DNA of 64,000 bases, taken from Anderseniella sp963700885. Its GTDB lineage: Bacteria; Pseudomonadota; Alphaproteobacteria; Rhizobiales; Aestuariivirgaceae. The stretch is taken from assembly GCA_963700885.1 (NCBI GenBank), contig CAVOZJ010000013.1:62001-126000 (forward strand), read 5' to 3'. Position numbers and translations under genes: made by a program. The notes under the pieces were generated by a model. It ran no database searches and was not told where the DNA came from. It was given only the letters and a program-made list of their open reading frames with translations. Below, piece by piece: positions 8,667 through 17,863 of this stretch (positions are counted from its first letter, which is position 1; every line of letters begins with the position of its first letter).

Positions 8667-9389
8667 TCAATTAACCTGACCTGCCTGTGACATCAGGCGG
8701 TCAGTGGCTTCTTCAATGGCGCGTTGCAGGCGAGCCGCGAATTCCCTGCGATTCAGACCAGCCTCAATTGGCGGCAAAAATTCAACGATGATGGTACCTG
8801 GCCTTCTTATGAACTCCCGCCTTGGCCAGTAGAGGCCTGAATTCAACGCAAATGGTGTGCACGGCACGCCGAGTTGTGTGTAAAGCGCAGTTGCACCAGG
8901 CTTGTAGTCCGGCAAAGCTCCCGGTGCCACCCGGGTGCCTTCGGGAAATATCAGAACCTGTCGGTTGCTCGCAACAGCATGCCTAGCGTCGGCAATCATT
9001 TTCTTCAATGCTGATGGACCCGCGGACCGGTCAATCGAGATCATCTTGAACTTGATGCAGAACCAACCGAACAGCGGTATGAAGGTAAGTTCGCGTTTCA
9101 AAACCAGTGCCGGGTCCGCCAGCAGGGGAAGCAGCGCAAATATGTCCCACGCAGACTGGTGTTTTCCGGCCAGCAACCCGCCTGCCCGAGGTATATGTTC
9201 GCGGCCACGAACCTGCATGGTCGTGCCGGTGATCAGTTTCATCCACCACAGGGAAGCTCTCGCCCATGTCTGAAGCGCAGCCATGGACCAGCTGCGCGGT
9301 GTGAACATGAACCAGAAACCAAGTACCAGGAACAGTACGAGATTGATGTAGAATACCAGATTGAACAGCAAGGAACGAAACACCAGCAC
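8667..9389 (-). CDS. plsC: 1-acyl-sn-glycerol-3-phosphate acyltransferase
   Basis: This 240-residue membrane enzyme acylates lysophosphatidic acid to phosphatidic acid in phospholipid synthesis. An N-terminal hydrophobic segment (about residues 6-28) anchors it in the inner membrane. The catalytic HX4D motif appears as KHQSAWDIFALL, and the acceptor-binding motif as FPEGTR, both characteristic of the PlsC family. Length is typical. It lies downstream of ftsE-ftsX-ydcF on the same strand, an order often seen in Hyphomicrobiales, but 119 bases separate it from the ydcF stop and that gap contains a hairpin, so it may have its own promoter. Confidence 0.9.
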   Translation of the reverse strand: MLVFRSLLFNLVFYINLVLFLVLGFWFMFTPRSWSMAALQTWARASLWWMKLITGTTMQVRGREHIPRAGGLLAGKHQSAWDIFALLPLLADPALVLKRELTFIPLFGWFCIKFKMISIDRSAGPSALKKMIADARHAVASNRQVLIFPEGTRVAPGALPDYKPGATALYTQLGVPCTPFALNSGLYWPRREFIRRPGTIIVEFLPPIEAGLNRREFAARLQRAIEEATDRLMSQAGQVN

Positions 9390-9472
9390 GCGCGGTTCTC
9401 CCAGACATCTGCTTGAAACCGGATGGTTTCACCTGTGTTTGAACCTGGTGTCTACAATAACTCGAACCCGGT

Positions 9473-9507
9473 TTGAACCAAAACCAACCGTTTTTCATTT
9501 GGTTCAA
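9473..9507 (-). repeat. Hairpin just after the ydcF stop, overlapping a GAAC-N7-GAAC motif
   Basis: TTGAACCAAA (9473-9482) and TTTGGTTCAA (9498-9507) form a perfect 10-bp stem with a 15-base loop immediately downstream of the ydcF stop on the minus strand. There is no clear U-run after it, so termination is possible but unproven. The same tract contains GAAC-N7-GAAC at 9464-9478, formally a LexA-type direct repeat upstream of plsC, but its overlap with the hairpin and with other GAAC copies makes that reading doubtful. Confidence 0.45.
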
Positions 9508-9508
9508 T

Positions 9509-10201
9509 TCAGGTTCCAATCTGCAACCGCACCAGCGCCAGCAGATATTTGACGTACTCGCTGGTCCACAGGCGGAACGTCGCAAGAGAATGGGCAGAAC
9601 CGCCACTGTCGCCGCTGGCGACCGGATATGCCACAAGCTCCAGATCCGGCATGGCACGGCCGAATTCAACCATTGCCCGCAGTATGTGATAGTCGCTGGT
9701 CACTACCGCCAGTTTTCGGAATTTGTGCCTGGCCGCCCAACCGGCTGCTTCCGCGGCATTGCCGCGGGTGTCCGATGCACGTTTGTCGAGATCGACGCAA
9801 CAGGCGAACAGGCTGGCTTCAGTCTCTGTAATCTGGCTCAACTGCCGGGCAGTGGTTGCGGGATATACGCCCGAGATCAACAGCCGTCTTGCGGCCTTCT
9901 GTTCAAGCAGGCGGACAGCGGCAGCAATACGTTCAGGCCCTCCGGTCAGAACCACGATTCCGTCGACGGATATTTCGGCCGCTCTGGTCATTTTGCGCGA
10001 TCGTTCAGTAAACGACGCAAACCCAGCTATCGTGACAAGAAGCACACACACAAAAATTCCCAGCCCATTCCGCACAGCGCCATAACGGTTGCGCGGCGCG
10101 TGCGGCAGATGCGCCCGTGTGTCGGAACTACCGGAGGGGTCAGAGGTCAATACGTCACCGGAAAAATTCGCCTTCGAACCTGTTGGCCCATGACAATTCA
10201 T
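9509..10201 (-). CDS. YdcF-family (DUF218) membrane protein
   Basis: This 230-residue protein has one membrane segment near the N-terminus (about residues 34-52, GIFVCVLLVTIAGFA) followed by a DUF218/YdcF domain. Family features are IVVLTGGPERI, a LLISGVYP segment, the DTRGNAAEA motif and VVTSDYHILRA. Relatives such as SanA and ElyC act in envelope integrity and vancomycin resistance or undecaprenyl-phosphate metabolism; the exact activity here is unknown. ATG 10201 is chosen over GTG 10213. It follows ftsX by 24 bases on the same strand, consistent with an ftsE-ftsX-ydcF unit linked to cell envelope growth. Confidence 0.82.
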   Translation of the reverse strand: MNCHGPTGSKANFSGDVLTSDPSGSSDTRAHLPHAPRNRYGAVRNGLGIFVCVLLVTIAGFASFTERSRKMTRAAEISVDGIVVLTGGPERIAAAVRLLEQKAARRLLISGVYPATTARQLSQITETEASLFACCVDLDKRASDTRGNAAEAAGWAARHKFRKLAVVTSDYHILRAMVEFGRAMPDLELVAYPVASGDSGGSAHSLATFRLWTSEYVKYLLALVRLQIGT

Positions 10202-10225
10202 GGTGCAGCCCACGTTTATGCAGTG

Positions 10226-11203
10226 TCAGAACATGGCCTTCAAGACCCGTGATATGGAAATCCGCGCAGTGATAAGAGAAATCATCGTGGCCACAACCGG
10301 AACGATTATGAATGCAGCATAATTTGCGCTGCTGGTGTCAAGTGGATGATAGAGGAACGTCTTGACTGGCTCGGATAGCCGCCCGTTGCCCAAGCCCAGT
10401 ATGACGAACGTGGCGAACCCAAGCAGTGAACCTATGAGACCGGCCTTCAACCCGGTCAGACAGAACCGCCACAGGACTGCGCGGGAAATGAAGCTGTCCC
10501 GGGCGCCGGCCAGATAGAGAACCTCTATAACTTCCCTGTTTGCCTCCATCGCCGCGCGGGTTGCGTATACCACCAGTACAATGGCGGCGGTTGCAATGAG
10601 GCTGAGCACTGCAATGGCCAACCAGGTAAGCGACCCAGCCATGCTGATGAGTTCAGCCTGCCAGCGCCGGTGAGTATCAAGCGTGGCGGACGGTACCTGG
10701 GTGGCCAGTGTCGCACGCAACAATTCAAGATCTGGCGGTGATGCCTTGTTGATCGTGACATTGATCAGGCGTGGAATGGGCAAATCTTCCAGAATACCGG
10801 ACTTGCCAAGCCAGGGTTCCAGCAGTTTGCGGGCCGCTTCCGGGCTTACGACAACAACGTCAGAAATACCCTGCGTTGCACGCAAAATTTCAACAACCTT
10901 TGTGGCATCGCCATCCACATCTACGCCATCTGTTGCAGTGATTTGAACGGTGACCTGGCTGGCAATCTGCGAAGTCCAGTTGTCGACAGCAGTCTGTGTC
11001 ATCAACAATGCACCAATCGCCAGGACCGCCAGATAACACATTGCGGCCATTGCCGTCATCAACGTCATGTGGGGTGCAGTTGCTTCAGGTATGACCTTGG
11101 AGCGACTTTTGCCTGCAACTTGCGGTTTCCTTGCATCGCCGCTGTTGAAACCAGAGACGCCGTGTTCATACTTCCTTGATGCAATGTTACTTTTTACTGC
11201 CAT
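10226..11203 (-). CDS. ftsX: Cell division ABC transporter permease FtsX
   Basis: This 325-residue integral membrane protein partners FtsE to control peptidoglycan hydrolases at the division site. It has a long, Lys/Arg-rich cytoplasmic N-terminus of about 45 residues, a first membrane helix (about 46-68), an extracytoplasmic domain of about 110 residues, and three further helices in the C-terminal FtsX domain, including the segment LYLAGARDSFI before the third helix. That four-helix layout matches FtsX rather than larger MacB-like permeases. Its start overlaps the end of ftsE by ten bases, so the two are translationally coupled. Confidence 0.9.
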   Translation of the reverse strand: MAVKSNIASRKYEHGVSGFNSGDARKPQVAGKSRSKVIPEATAPHMTLMTAMAAMCYLAVLAIGALLMTQTAVDNWTSQIASQVTVQITATDGVDVDGDATKVVEILRATQGISDVVVVSPEAARKLLEPWLGKSGILEDLPIPRLINVTINKASPPDLELLRATLATQVPSATLDTHRRWQAELISMAGSLTWLAIAVLSLIATAAIVLVVYATRAAMEANREVIEVLYLAGARDSFISRAVLWRFCLTGLKAGLIGSLLGFATFVILGLGNGRLSEPVKTFLYHPLDTSSANYAAFIIVPVVATMISLITARISISRVLKAMF

Positions 11204-11856
11204 TTCGTCCTGCCGTTTTCCAGACGCAAGACAGGGGCCTTGATTGTGTCCAGCAGGTGGGTGTCGTGGGTGGCAATCAGAACTGTTGTGCCGAACTGAT
11301 TGAGTTGCTGAAACAGACGCATCAATCGCAATGCAAGAGCGGGATCTACATTGCCGGTTGGTTCATCCGCGAGCAGAAGTTCTGGGCTTGAAATGACAGC
11401 GCGAGCGATGGCGGCCCGTTGCTTCTCTCCGCCAGACAGTACTGCGGGATAGGCATTGGTGTGTTGGTCCAGGCCAACCCAGTCAAGTAACTCTAGAACA
11501 TTGTCACGATAGTCATTCAACCTGTTACCCCGGACCCGCAAGGGCAGCGCCACATTTTCAAATGTGGTAAGATGATCCAGCAAACGAAATTCCTGGAACA
11601 CGACGCCGATTCGCCGTCGAACATCGGGCACTTTGCCGCGCCGCAATCCGCCGGTGTTTTCTCCAAACAGTGAAATCATTCCACGGGTCGGCTTGAGGGC
11701 CAGAAACAACATTCGCATAAGGGACGTCTTGCCTGCACCTGAAGCGCCGGTCAGAAAACTGAATGAACCTGTTTCCAGTGTGAGGTTGAGATCTTTCAGG
11801 ATCTCCGGTCCATTGCCATAACGCAAACCGACATTTTCAAATCGAACGATGGACAA
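11194..11856 (-). CDS. ftsE: Cell division ABC transporter ATP-binding protein FtsE
   Basis: This 220-residue ATPase drives the FtsEX complex. Walker A is GASGAGKTS (about residues 37-45), the Q-loop follows in VFQEFRLLDHLT, the ABC signature is LSGGEKQR, and Walker B is LLLADEPTG with an ATHD switch near the C-terminus. Family assignment to FtsE rather than a generic exporter ATPase rests on the MSIVRFENVGLRYGNGPEIL start and on the overlap with ftsX. It is divergent from the zinc-ribbon gene; the 175-base gap holds both promoters and a small GCGGC/GCCGC inverted repeat at 11891-11906. Confidence 0.93.
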   Translation of the reverse strand: MSIVRFENVGLRYGNGPEILKDLNLTLETGSFSFLTGASGAGKTSLMRMLFLALKPTRGMISLFGENTGGLRRGKVPDVRRRIGVVFQEFRLLDHLTTFENVALPLRVRGNRLNDYRDNVLELLDWVGLDQHTNAYPAVLSGGEKQRAAIARAVISSPELLLADEPTGNVDPALALRLMRLFQQLNQFGTTVLIATHDTHLLDTIKAPVLRLENGRTKWQ

Positions 11857-12031
11857 GCGGGTTCCTCACGTGCGGTGCTATGATAGTGGAGCGGCATTTA
11901 CGCCGCATTAACCGTATTTCCGCTTTACTGCTGATATCCAAAAGCAAGGTTTTCTCTGGTTTGGCGAAAAATCCGCAATTAATGGCGCCATATACCAGAA
12001 ACTGGCGAATCACCGGAACCGGACACAACAG

Positions 12032-12743
12032 ATGATAGTCTCCTGCCCCTCATGCGCAACCAAGTATGATCTGCCGAATGAAACAGGTTCAGATGCAACT
12101 GTCATGCGATGCCAAAGATGCGGACATGACTGGATAGAAGCACCAGCAGAGAGATTCAGGCGACCTGGTACCTGTCCGGGCAGACAGCAGAGCTGCCGAT
12201 GCGGCAGATGACGCAGAGGCCCGGGTTATAGCAGAAGCGCGCAAGATCGCCCGTGCCGCCAGACTCGCAGAGCACAAGGCCAGAACCGCCCGTGAGCGGC
12301 GTATGGTGCAGATGAGAGGCTGGGCCGGCCTCGCAGCAGGCGTATGTTTGCTGCTGGGTGGCGTAGTTTTCATGCCCGAACGCATAGTACAGGCATCACC
12401 AGCGGCTGCCAAATTGTACTCACTTGCAGGAAAAACGGTAAACATTTATGGCCTCAGTATCTCGTCGATCCAGCAGCAATACATGATGGTCAATGGCCAG
12501 CCGGTGTTGGCCTTGCGCGGGCATATTGCAAACATCACAGACGAAGATCGCCGTGTGCCACCCCTGCGGTTTGTCCTCAGGAATGCAAACGGTGAGCAAC
12601 TTCATGCCTGGACGCTGAACAGTGTTGGCAAAGGTCTGATCGGGGCAGGTGTTGTTTCGTCATTTGTCACTCGCCTTGCAGCTCCGCCTGCAGGTGTGGA
12701 GAGTGTCGAGATTCGCTTTGCCAGGCCCGGTGAAATCGGCTGA
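12032..12743 (+). pseudogene. Zinc-ribbon (MJ0042-type) membrane protein, single frameshift
   Basis: The N-terminus from ATG 12032 encodes a zinc-ribbon of the MJ0042 type: CPSCATKYDLP followed by MRCQRCGHDWIEAP, with two CxxC pairs about 22 residues apart. The continuation lies one frame over: an acidic then Arg/Ala-rich linker (EARVIAEARKIARAARLAEH), a membrane helix (WAGLAAGVCLLLGGVVF) and a C-terminal DUF3426-like domain (LRGHIANITDEDRRVPPLRF) ending at 12743. One extra base within the GAGAGA run near 12150 would explain the break. As read, translation from 12032 stops within about 60 residues, leaving the membrane part without its zinc-ribbon. A sequencing slip in the short repeat is as likely as true inactivation. 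Divergent from ftsE, as often in Hyphomicrobiales. Confidence 0.72.
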
Positions 12744-12867
12744 ACTATTCTCTTCCAAAGATCAGGAACTACATTGACGGTTCACATGAACCCGTGTCGC
12801 CTGGGTGATTGCAAACATCTTGTCTGATATGAGATGAGATCACTATCTGAATGCGGGATAATCTGCC

Positions 12868-13419
12868 ATGGCCGGTGTTACAATTGACGGACATACAATC
12901 GAGATTCTGTTCAGCGAGGCCAAAATTGCGGCGCGTGTGAAAGATATTGCGCGTGCTGTCGCTGACAGTGATCCCGAGCGGCTTCTTGTCGTTCCCGTGT
13001 TGAAGGGAAGTTTCATATTTGCAGCCGATCTCCTGCGAGCCATGCACGGCGCAGGCCTGTCACCTGAAGTGGATTTCATGATGCTGGCGAGCTATCGCGC
13101 CCAAACCTCGTCTTCAGGCCAGGTTGAAGTATTGCGTGATATTCAGACAGATGTGACCCGACGCGATGTCTTGTTGATTGACGACATTCTTGAATCAGGC
13201 AGAACACTGGCTTTTGCCAAGGATTTGCTGGCCGCGCGAGGCGCGCGTAAAGTGATGACTGCGGTACTGCTTGACAAGCCGGGCCACAGGGCAGCCGAAC
13301 TTGATGCAGATTTCACCGGTTTTGAGTGCCCGGACAAGTTTGTGGTCGGTTACGGCATGGATATGGCGCATGCGTTTCGTGAATTGCCGTTTGTCGGTTA
13401 TGTCACAAATCCCAAATGA
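12868..13419 (+). CDS. hpt: Hypoxanthine phosphoribosyltransferase
   Basis: This 183-residue purine salvage enzyme joins hypoxanthine or guanine to PRPP. The PRPP-binding loop VLLIDDILESGRTL (about residues 98-112) is the type I phosphoribosyltransferase signature, VVPVLKGSFIFAADLLR supplies the conserved LKG loop, and VVGYGMDMAHAFRELPFVG is the C-terminal base-binding region. Length matches bacterial Hpt. It lies 124 bases downstream of the zinc-ribbon gene on the same strand and faces a 472-base non-coding gap before the convergent DUF4175 gene. Confidence 0.93.
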   Translation: MAGVTIDGHTIEILFSEAKIAARVKDIARAVADSDPERLLVVPVLKGSFIFAADLLRAMHGAGLSPEVDFMMLASYRAQTSSSGQVEVLRDIQTDVTRRDVLLIDDILESGRTLAFAKDLLAARGARKVMTAVLLDKPGHRAAELDADFTGFECPDKFVVGYGMDMAHAFRELPFVGYVTNPK

Positions 13420-13891
13420 TTTCTCAGCCAGGATGCCGCCCGGTCCGAAAACAACCGCGGTTATGCTTGCCTAATAATCCGAACTGTGCGCGAAAAACAG
13501 AAAAAGGCAGTTGTTCCAGGGAGGAAAAACTGCCTTCTCCGTTTCAGGGCCGACAGGAGAGGGGCAACCTGCCGGGCCTTGGTTGTCTCACCGGCCAGGG
13601 AAAACCGGTCAGAGGTTGAAGAAACGCGTTTGCTTGAGGGGCGTAAGCGGTGTTCGCGTTTCTGTTGGCAATGACCATAAGACTGCGTAACTGAAGCAGA
13701 TGTGCATTTTATCACATCGTGTTCAGGGTATATTAATTGGTCAATCAAAACAAAACTTTAGCCTGCAACAGGTCAGATTGGACAACGCGATGGCGGTTCA
13801 GTGGAGGCCAGCAATGTGGCGACCTGCCGGTTCCTGCATGCCTTGCAGAAACATCAGCGGCATAGCAGGCGAGGACATGCAAAATTCAAAA
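13420..13891. other. Non-coding gap with two inverted repeats
   Basis: No convincing gene is present between the convergent hpt and DUF4175 genes. Two perfect inverted repeats stand out: a 9-bp stem AAGGCAGTT/AACTGCCTT at 13504-13536 and a 9-bp stem AGAAACGCG/CGCGTTTCT at 13620-13663. Neither has a strong U-run, so they are only possible terminators. A 95-codon minus-strand frame at 13461-13748 has no recognisable domain and spans both hairpins, so I do not accept it as a gene. Confidence 0.5.
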
Positions 13892-16492
13892 TCAGTACAA
13901 CCCCTTGAGAAGGCGGTCGATATAATCAAGCTCCAGTTTCGGCCTGTCCGCCTGATTGGCGCGGGAGCGAAGCGCATCGAGAATCCGTCTTGCCCGCTCC
14001 ACTTCGGCTTCCTGAGGCACCATGTTGTCTCGCTGGCCGTATTCTTCACCCTGTGAGGGAAGTGGTCGGCCAAGCGGGTCGCGCTGTTCGCCGCGGCCTT
14101 CACCATGGCGACCAACATTACCCTCATTTCCCGTACCCTGCTGCATCAGTTGCTGGGCCATGTTGCGGGCGCCTTCACGCAGGCCGCGCATTGCTTCACC
14201 CTGACTGCCCAGTGCTTCATCGCGTTTGCCCTGACCCAATTCGCCTGCCGCTTCGCCCATTTGCTGCTGCGCCTGGCCAAGACCGTCTGGTGTCTGCAGG
14301 CCCTGCTGCTGCATTTGCTGCAGCAATCGTTCGAGCATTTGCCCAAGATCACCTTGCTGTTGCGACAATTGACCATTTCCCGGTACCTGGCGTTCAGACT
14401 GGCCACGACCGCCTGGTTCCTGACCCTGTTCTCCCTGCTGTCCGGGCTGATTCTGATTGCCGGACTGCTGTTGGCCGTTCCTTGGCAACTGGAAGGTCTG
14501 ATCCATCAATTGCTGCTGGCGGCGCATCATGTCCGAAAGCTGATCAAGCATTCTGGCCATCGGCGAAGTTCGCTGAGGATTGGCCTGCTGCCGGCCGGGT
14601 TGCAGGTTTTGCAGGATGTTTTCCAGCTCGGACAACATTTGTTGAGCCGCATCGCGAGCACCGGATTTAGCGAGGCTTTCGATCATGTCCATCATGCGCT
14701 GCAGATCCTGCGAACGAATTTCCTGCTGGGCACGATTTTGCTGTTGCTGATTCTGGGCCTGCGGATTGTTGCGCTGGTTTTCCAGCATCTGCTGCTGCAT
14801 CGCCTGCAGAAACTCGTTCATGGCCTGGCGCAACTGTTTCATCAGTTCCGCGATCTTTTCCTCTGATGCACCTTCGGCCAGGGCCTTTTCAAGTTGCTTC
14901 TTGATGGCCTGCAATTTTTTCAGTGAATCATGCAGGTTGCCGCTTTCTATCGACAATGCGATTTCCCAGAGTAAATCGGCGACCTGCTGTGCCTCCTCGT
15001 GGGTCCTGGCGCGGTACAGTTTTGCGGCAGCGTGACGTATGCCAAGATAGACCCCGGACTTTTCGATCGCCCCTTGTGGCCAAACCAGGATGGCAGACAA
15101 CGCGCGAACCACATCGCGTTGATTGTCCGGCTGAAAGAAAATGTTCTTGCGCTGCTCCACCAGGGCCTGAGCGAGTGGTTTGGTGAACTGGCGTTCCGGC
15201 AGCTTGAGCTTCACAACATCGCTGGTGCCGGATTGGCCTGCCTGATCCACCCCTTCAATAACCATCTCAACCGCAAGGCCGGCCCAGGGATGTGCGGTCA
15301 GATCCTGAAAACTGCGGCCTTCTGCCTGCCGCGGATTAACCTTGCGCATCGAGATTGCAAACTCCGGTGCCTGCGACAGGAACGGGCTGGCGAAGTCAAT
15401 CCTGTCGGCATCCAGACCGTCGTGGGACAGATCAATACGACCCGATAATGCGGTCACACCGTAATCGTCGGCAACCTTCCACGGCAGGGAGAACGCGCCG
15501 GACGGAGTGATTTCTATTGGCTCGGGGATGGTCACGACAGGCGGCAGGTCAGCGATGACATTTACGGCCCAATTGCCGAGATCCCTGTCACTTCCGGTAA
15601 CTGATACAATTGCCGATTTCCGGATTTTTGTCCTAAGCTCCTGAGTTGAAGACGCTGCTGCTACCGACGTAGCAGCCTCGTCGGAACCTGGATTTTCAAC
15701 CTCAAGCGTGTCGATAACGGCTGGTGTACCGATGGTTGATGCCGGATCTAACAGGGTGACCCTGAGGCGATTTCCACCACTCAGTCGAACCACCAATTCC
15801 GATCCCTGGGGAACAGAAACCTCCGCCACCTGGCTCGTAGTTGCCGGATTGAGGGCGCGGCCCGTCAGCAAGACCGGCGGTTTGGCTGTGTAGGCCGGTG
15901 GATTGAGCCATGCATCCATTGTCATGGCATCGGCGGGAAGCGGTGCCGTTACAGCGACTGCTTCGGTAAATCTTTCACGCCAGGTGCCAGCGCTGAGAAT
16001 GCCGGCCGCAATCAGGGCAACGGCAAGCGCGTTTCGCAGGGCATTCTGGTCTATGCGTGGCAGGGGTGAACGCGGTGCACCGGCTTTCAGATCATGCAAT
16101 TGTCTGGCCATACGCTCACGATGCGCCTGCCACAACACCTTTTGTTCGGTACTTGCCGAGACTTCGTCGGCCAGTGTGTCCGTCCAGCTTGTTGCAGGCC
16201 GGTGGATTTTTCCGGATTTCCGTTCAATGCGTGAAAGGGCAGCTTCATCGGTGGGCCAGGAGAGGCCGGAGAGGTTCTTGAAACAATACAAAAAACCGGC
16301 GCCAGCTACTCCAAACACCGTCAACTTCAACCATACAGGCAGCAGGATCAACTGGCCCGACAACACGCACAGCAGTGCAATTCCGGCAATCATCATCGCC
16401 GGGAAAAGCCGCTCCAGCAGGCGTTCCCAGTAAATCGCAGCCTTGGCAAGCGACAACTTGCGGGCAAGAATTAATGCCGGATCATGTTTCAT
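13892..16492 (-). CDS. TIGR02302/DUF4175 family membrane protein with Gln-rich tail
   Basis: This 866-residue protein belongs to a family restricted to alphaproteobacteria with no assigned function. Two hydrophobic segments lie near the N-terminus (about residues 34-54 and 57-75) and a third at about 152-168, followed by a long extracytoplasmic region with beta-rich, Ig-like character (residues 200-450). Helical segments around 460-560 (QALVEQRKNIFF, ALAEGASEEKIAELMKQLR) precede about 230 residues dominated by Gln, Gly and Asn. It ends with a conserved RARRILDALRSRANQADRPK stretch. The gene is immediately downstream of lysA on the same strand, its usual position in Hyphomicrobiales. The low-complexity segment creates long meaningless frames on the other strand. 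Confidence 0.88.
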   Translation of the reverse strand: MKHDPALILARKLSLAKAAIYWERLLERLFPAMMIAGIALLCVLSGQLILLPVWLKLTVFGVAGAGFLYCFKNLSGLSWPTDEAALSRIERKSGKIHRPATSWTDTLADEVSASTEQKVLWQAHRERMARQLHDLKAGAPRSPLPRIDQNALRNALAVALIAAGILSAGTWRERFTEAVAVTAPLPADAMTMDAWLNPPAYTAKPPVLLTGRALNPATTSQVAEVSVPQGSELVVRLSGGNRLRVTLLDPASTIGTPAVIDTLEVENPGSDEAATSVAAASSTQELRTKIRKSAIVSVTGSDRDLGNWAVNVIADLPPVVTIPEPIEITPSGAFSLPWKVADDYGVTALSGRIDLSHDGLDADRIDFASPFLSQAPEFAISMRKVNPRQAEGRSFQDLTAHPWAGLAVEMVIEGVDQAGQSGTSDVVKLKLPERQFTKPLAQALVEQRKNIFFQPDNQRDVVRALSAILVWPQGAIEKSGVYLGIRHAAAKLYRARTHEEAQQVADLLWEIALSIESGNLHDSLKKLQAIKKQLEKALAEGASEEKIAELMKQLRQAMNEFLQAMQQQMLENQRNNPQAQNQQQQNRAQQEIRSQDLQRMMDMIESLAKSGARDAAQQMLSELENILQNLQPGRQQANPQRTSPMARMLDQLSDMMRRQQQLMDQTFQLPRNGQQQSGNQNQPGQQGEQGQEPGGRGQSERQVPGNGQLSQQQGDLGQMLERLLQQMQQQGLQTPDGLGQAQQQMGEAAGELGQGKRDEALGSQGEAMRGLREGARNMAQQLMQQGTGNEGNVGRHGEGRGEQRDPLGRPLPSQGEEYGQRDNMVPQEAEVERARRILDALRSRANQADRPKLELDYIDRLLKGLY

Positions 16493-16594
16493 GGCCTGAT
16501 CATTCTAGCACAATCAGGCAAAAGCAAGGGTTGAAATTGTCCGATTGTTGCACCTTCAAACGCAAAAGTGATCCGGGCGGTTATCGATGATTAT

Positions 16595-17863
16595 CTATTT
16601 CTGCCAGCCGGCAAGCCGGTCCAGTCCGATCAGTGCCTCATAAGACTGCCGGGCCCGGACAATGGCAAACCGCGTGCCGTTGACCAGAACTTCCGGCACC
16701 AGCCGCCGCGAGTTATACGTTCCAGCCTGCACTGCACCGTACGCGCCAGCCGTCATTACAGCAATCAGATCACCTGGTTTGACAGGCGGCATCTCGCGGT
16801 TCTGTGCGAGGTAATCACCGGATTCACAGACCGGTCCGACCACATCGGAGATTAATGTTGTGTGTCCGTGTGCCGGTTCGCGGACCGTGACAATGTCATG
16901 CCATGCATCATACAGTGTCGGCCGAATCAAGTCATTCATGGCGGCATCCACGATAATGAAGTTCTTGCCCGGCTCCTGTTTAACGTGAATGACACTGGTC
17001 ACCAGAATGCCGGCGTTGCCAGCGATCATCCGGCCAGGCTCCATGACAAACTTGCAGTCGAGATGCCCGAGAGTTTCCCGCACGACAGTCGCATATTCAT
17101 CCGGGTGTGGCGGAACGTCGTTGGTGCCACGATAGGGCACGCCCAGTCCTCCGCCGAAGTCGACATGAGTGATGGTGTGGCCGTCTTGGCGCAAATGTGT
17201 CACCAGTTCTGCCAGTAAAGCGTAGGCTTTCCTATATGGTTCGAGGGTCGTGATCTGCGAACCGATATGAACGTCGACACCGCTGATGCGCAAGCCTGGA
17301 AGAGAGGCGGCGTGTGCGTAGATGTCGCGTGCCCGGCGCATTGAAATACCGAATTTGTTCTCTGACTTGCCGGTGGTGATCTTGGCATGTGTCCTGGCAT
17401 CGACGTCAGGATTTACCCGTATGGATATGGTTGCAGTTTCCCCAAGGCGACGGGCCACTTCGGATAACAGTTCCAGTTCCGGTTCGCTTTCAACGTTGAA
17501 ACAGGCGATTCCCTCACGCAGAGCATAAGCCATTTCTGCGGCGGTTTTGCCAACGCCGGAGAAAACAATCTTGCGTGCCGGAACACCGGCAGCGCGCGCC
17601 CGGCGCAATTCACCTTCTGATACGACGTCCATGCCGGCCCCGAGATCAGCGAGTGTCTTGATGACCGCCTGATTGGAGTTTGCCTTCATTGCATAGCAAA
17701 TCGTCAGATCGAGACCTCGAAATGCATCTTTCAGGACCTGGTAGTGACGGGTGAGGGTTGCGGTTGAATAGCAGTAGAAAGGCGTTTCCACGTCCTCGGC
17801 CAACTCTACAAGATTGACATCCTCAGCGTGAAGTGTGCCGTTTCGATAGGTAAAATGGTGCAT
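16595..17863 (-). CDS. lysA: Diaminopimelate decarboxylase
   Basis: This 422-residue PLP enzyme decarboxylates meso-diaminopimelate to lysine, the last step of the pathway. The PLP-lysine region is CYAMKANSNQAVIK (about residues 55-68), a glycine-rich FGGGLGVPYRG loop binds the phosphate, EPGRMIAGNAG follows, and VGPVCESGDYL contains the catalytic cysteine donated across the dimer interface. Length is normal. It lies 125 bases downstream of the small lipoprotein gene and 102 bases upstream of the DUF4175 gene on the same strand. dapF and asd of the same pathway are elsewhere in the window. Confidence 0.95.
   Translation of the reverse strand: MHHFTYRNGTLHAEDVNLVELAEDVETPFYCYSTATLTRHYQVLKDAFRGLDLTICYAMKANSNQAVIKTLADLGAGMDVVSEGELRRARAAGVPARKIVFSGVGKTAAEMAYALREGIACFNVESEPELELLSEVARRLGETATISIRVNPDVDARTHAKITTGKSENKFGISMRRARDIYAHAASLPGLRISGVDVHIGSQITTLEPYRKAYALLAELVTHLRQDGHTITHVDFGGGLGVPYRGTNDVPPHPDEYATVVRETLGHLDCKFVMEPGRMIAGNAGILVTSVIHVKQEPGKNFIIVDAAMNDLIRPTLYDAWHDIVTVREPAHGHTTLISDVVGPVCESGDYLAQNREMPPVKPGDLIAVMTAGAYGAVQAGTYNSRRLVPEVLVNGTRFAIVRARQSYEALIGLDRLAGWQK

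Noticed and set aside
14105..14866. 253-codon Leu/His-rich plus-strand frame inside the DUF4175 gene
   Set aside because: It mirrors the Gln-rich low-complexity coding of the real gene on the other strand.
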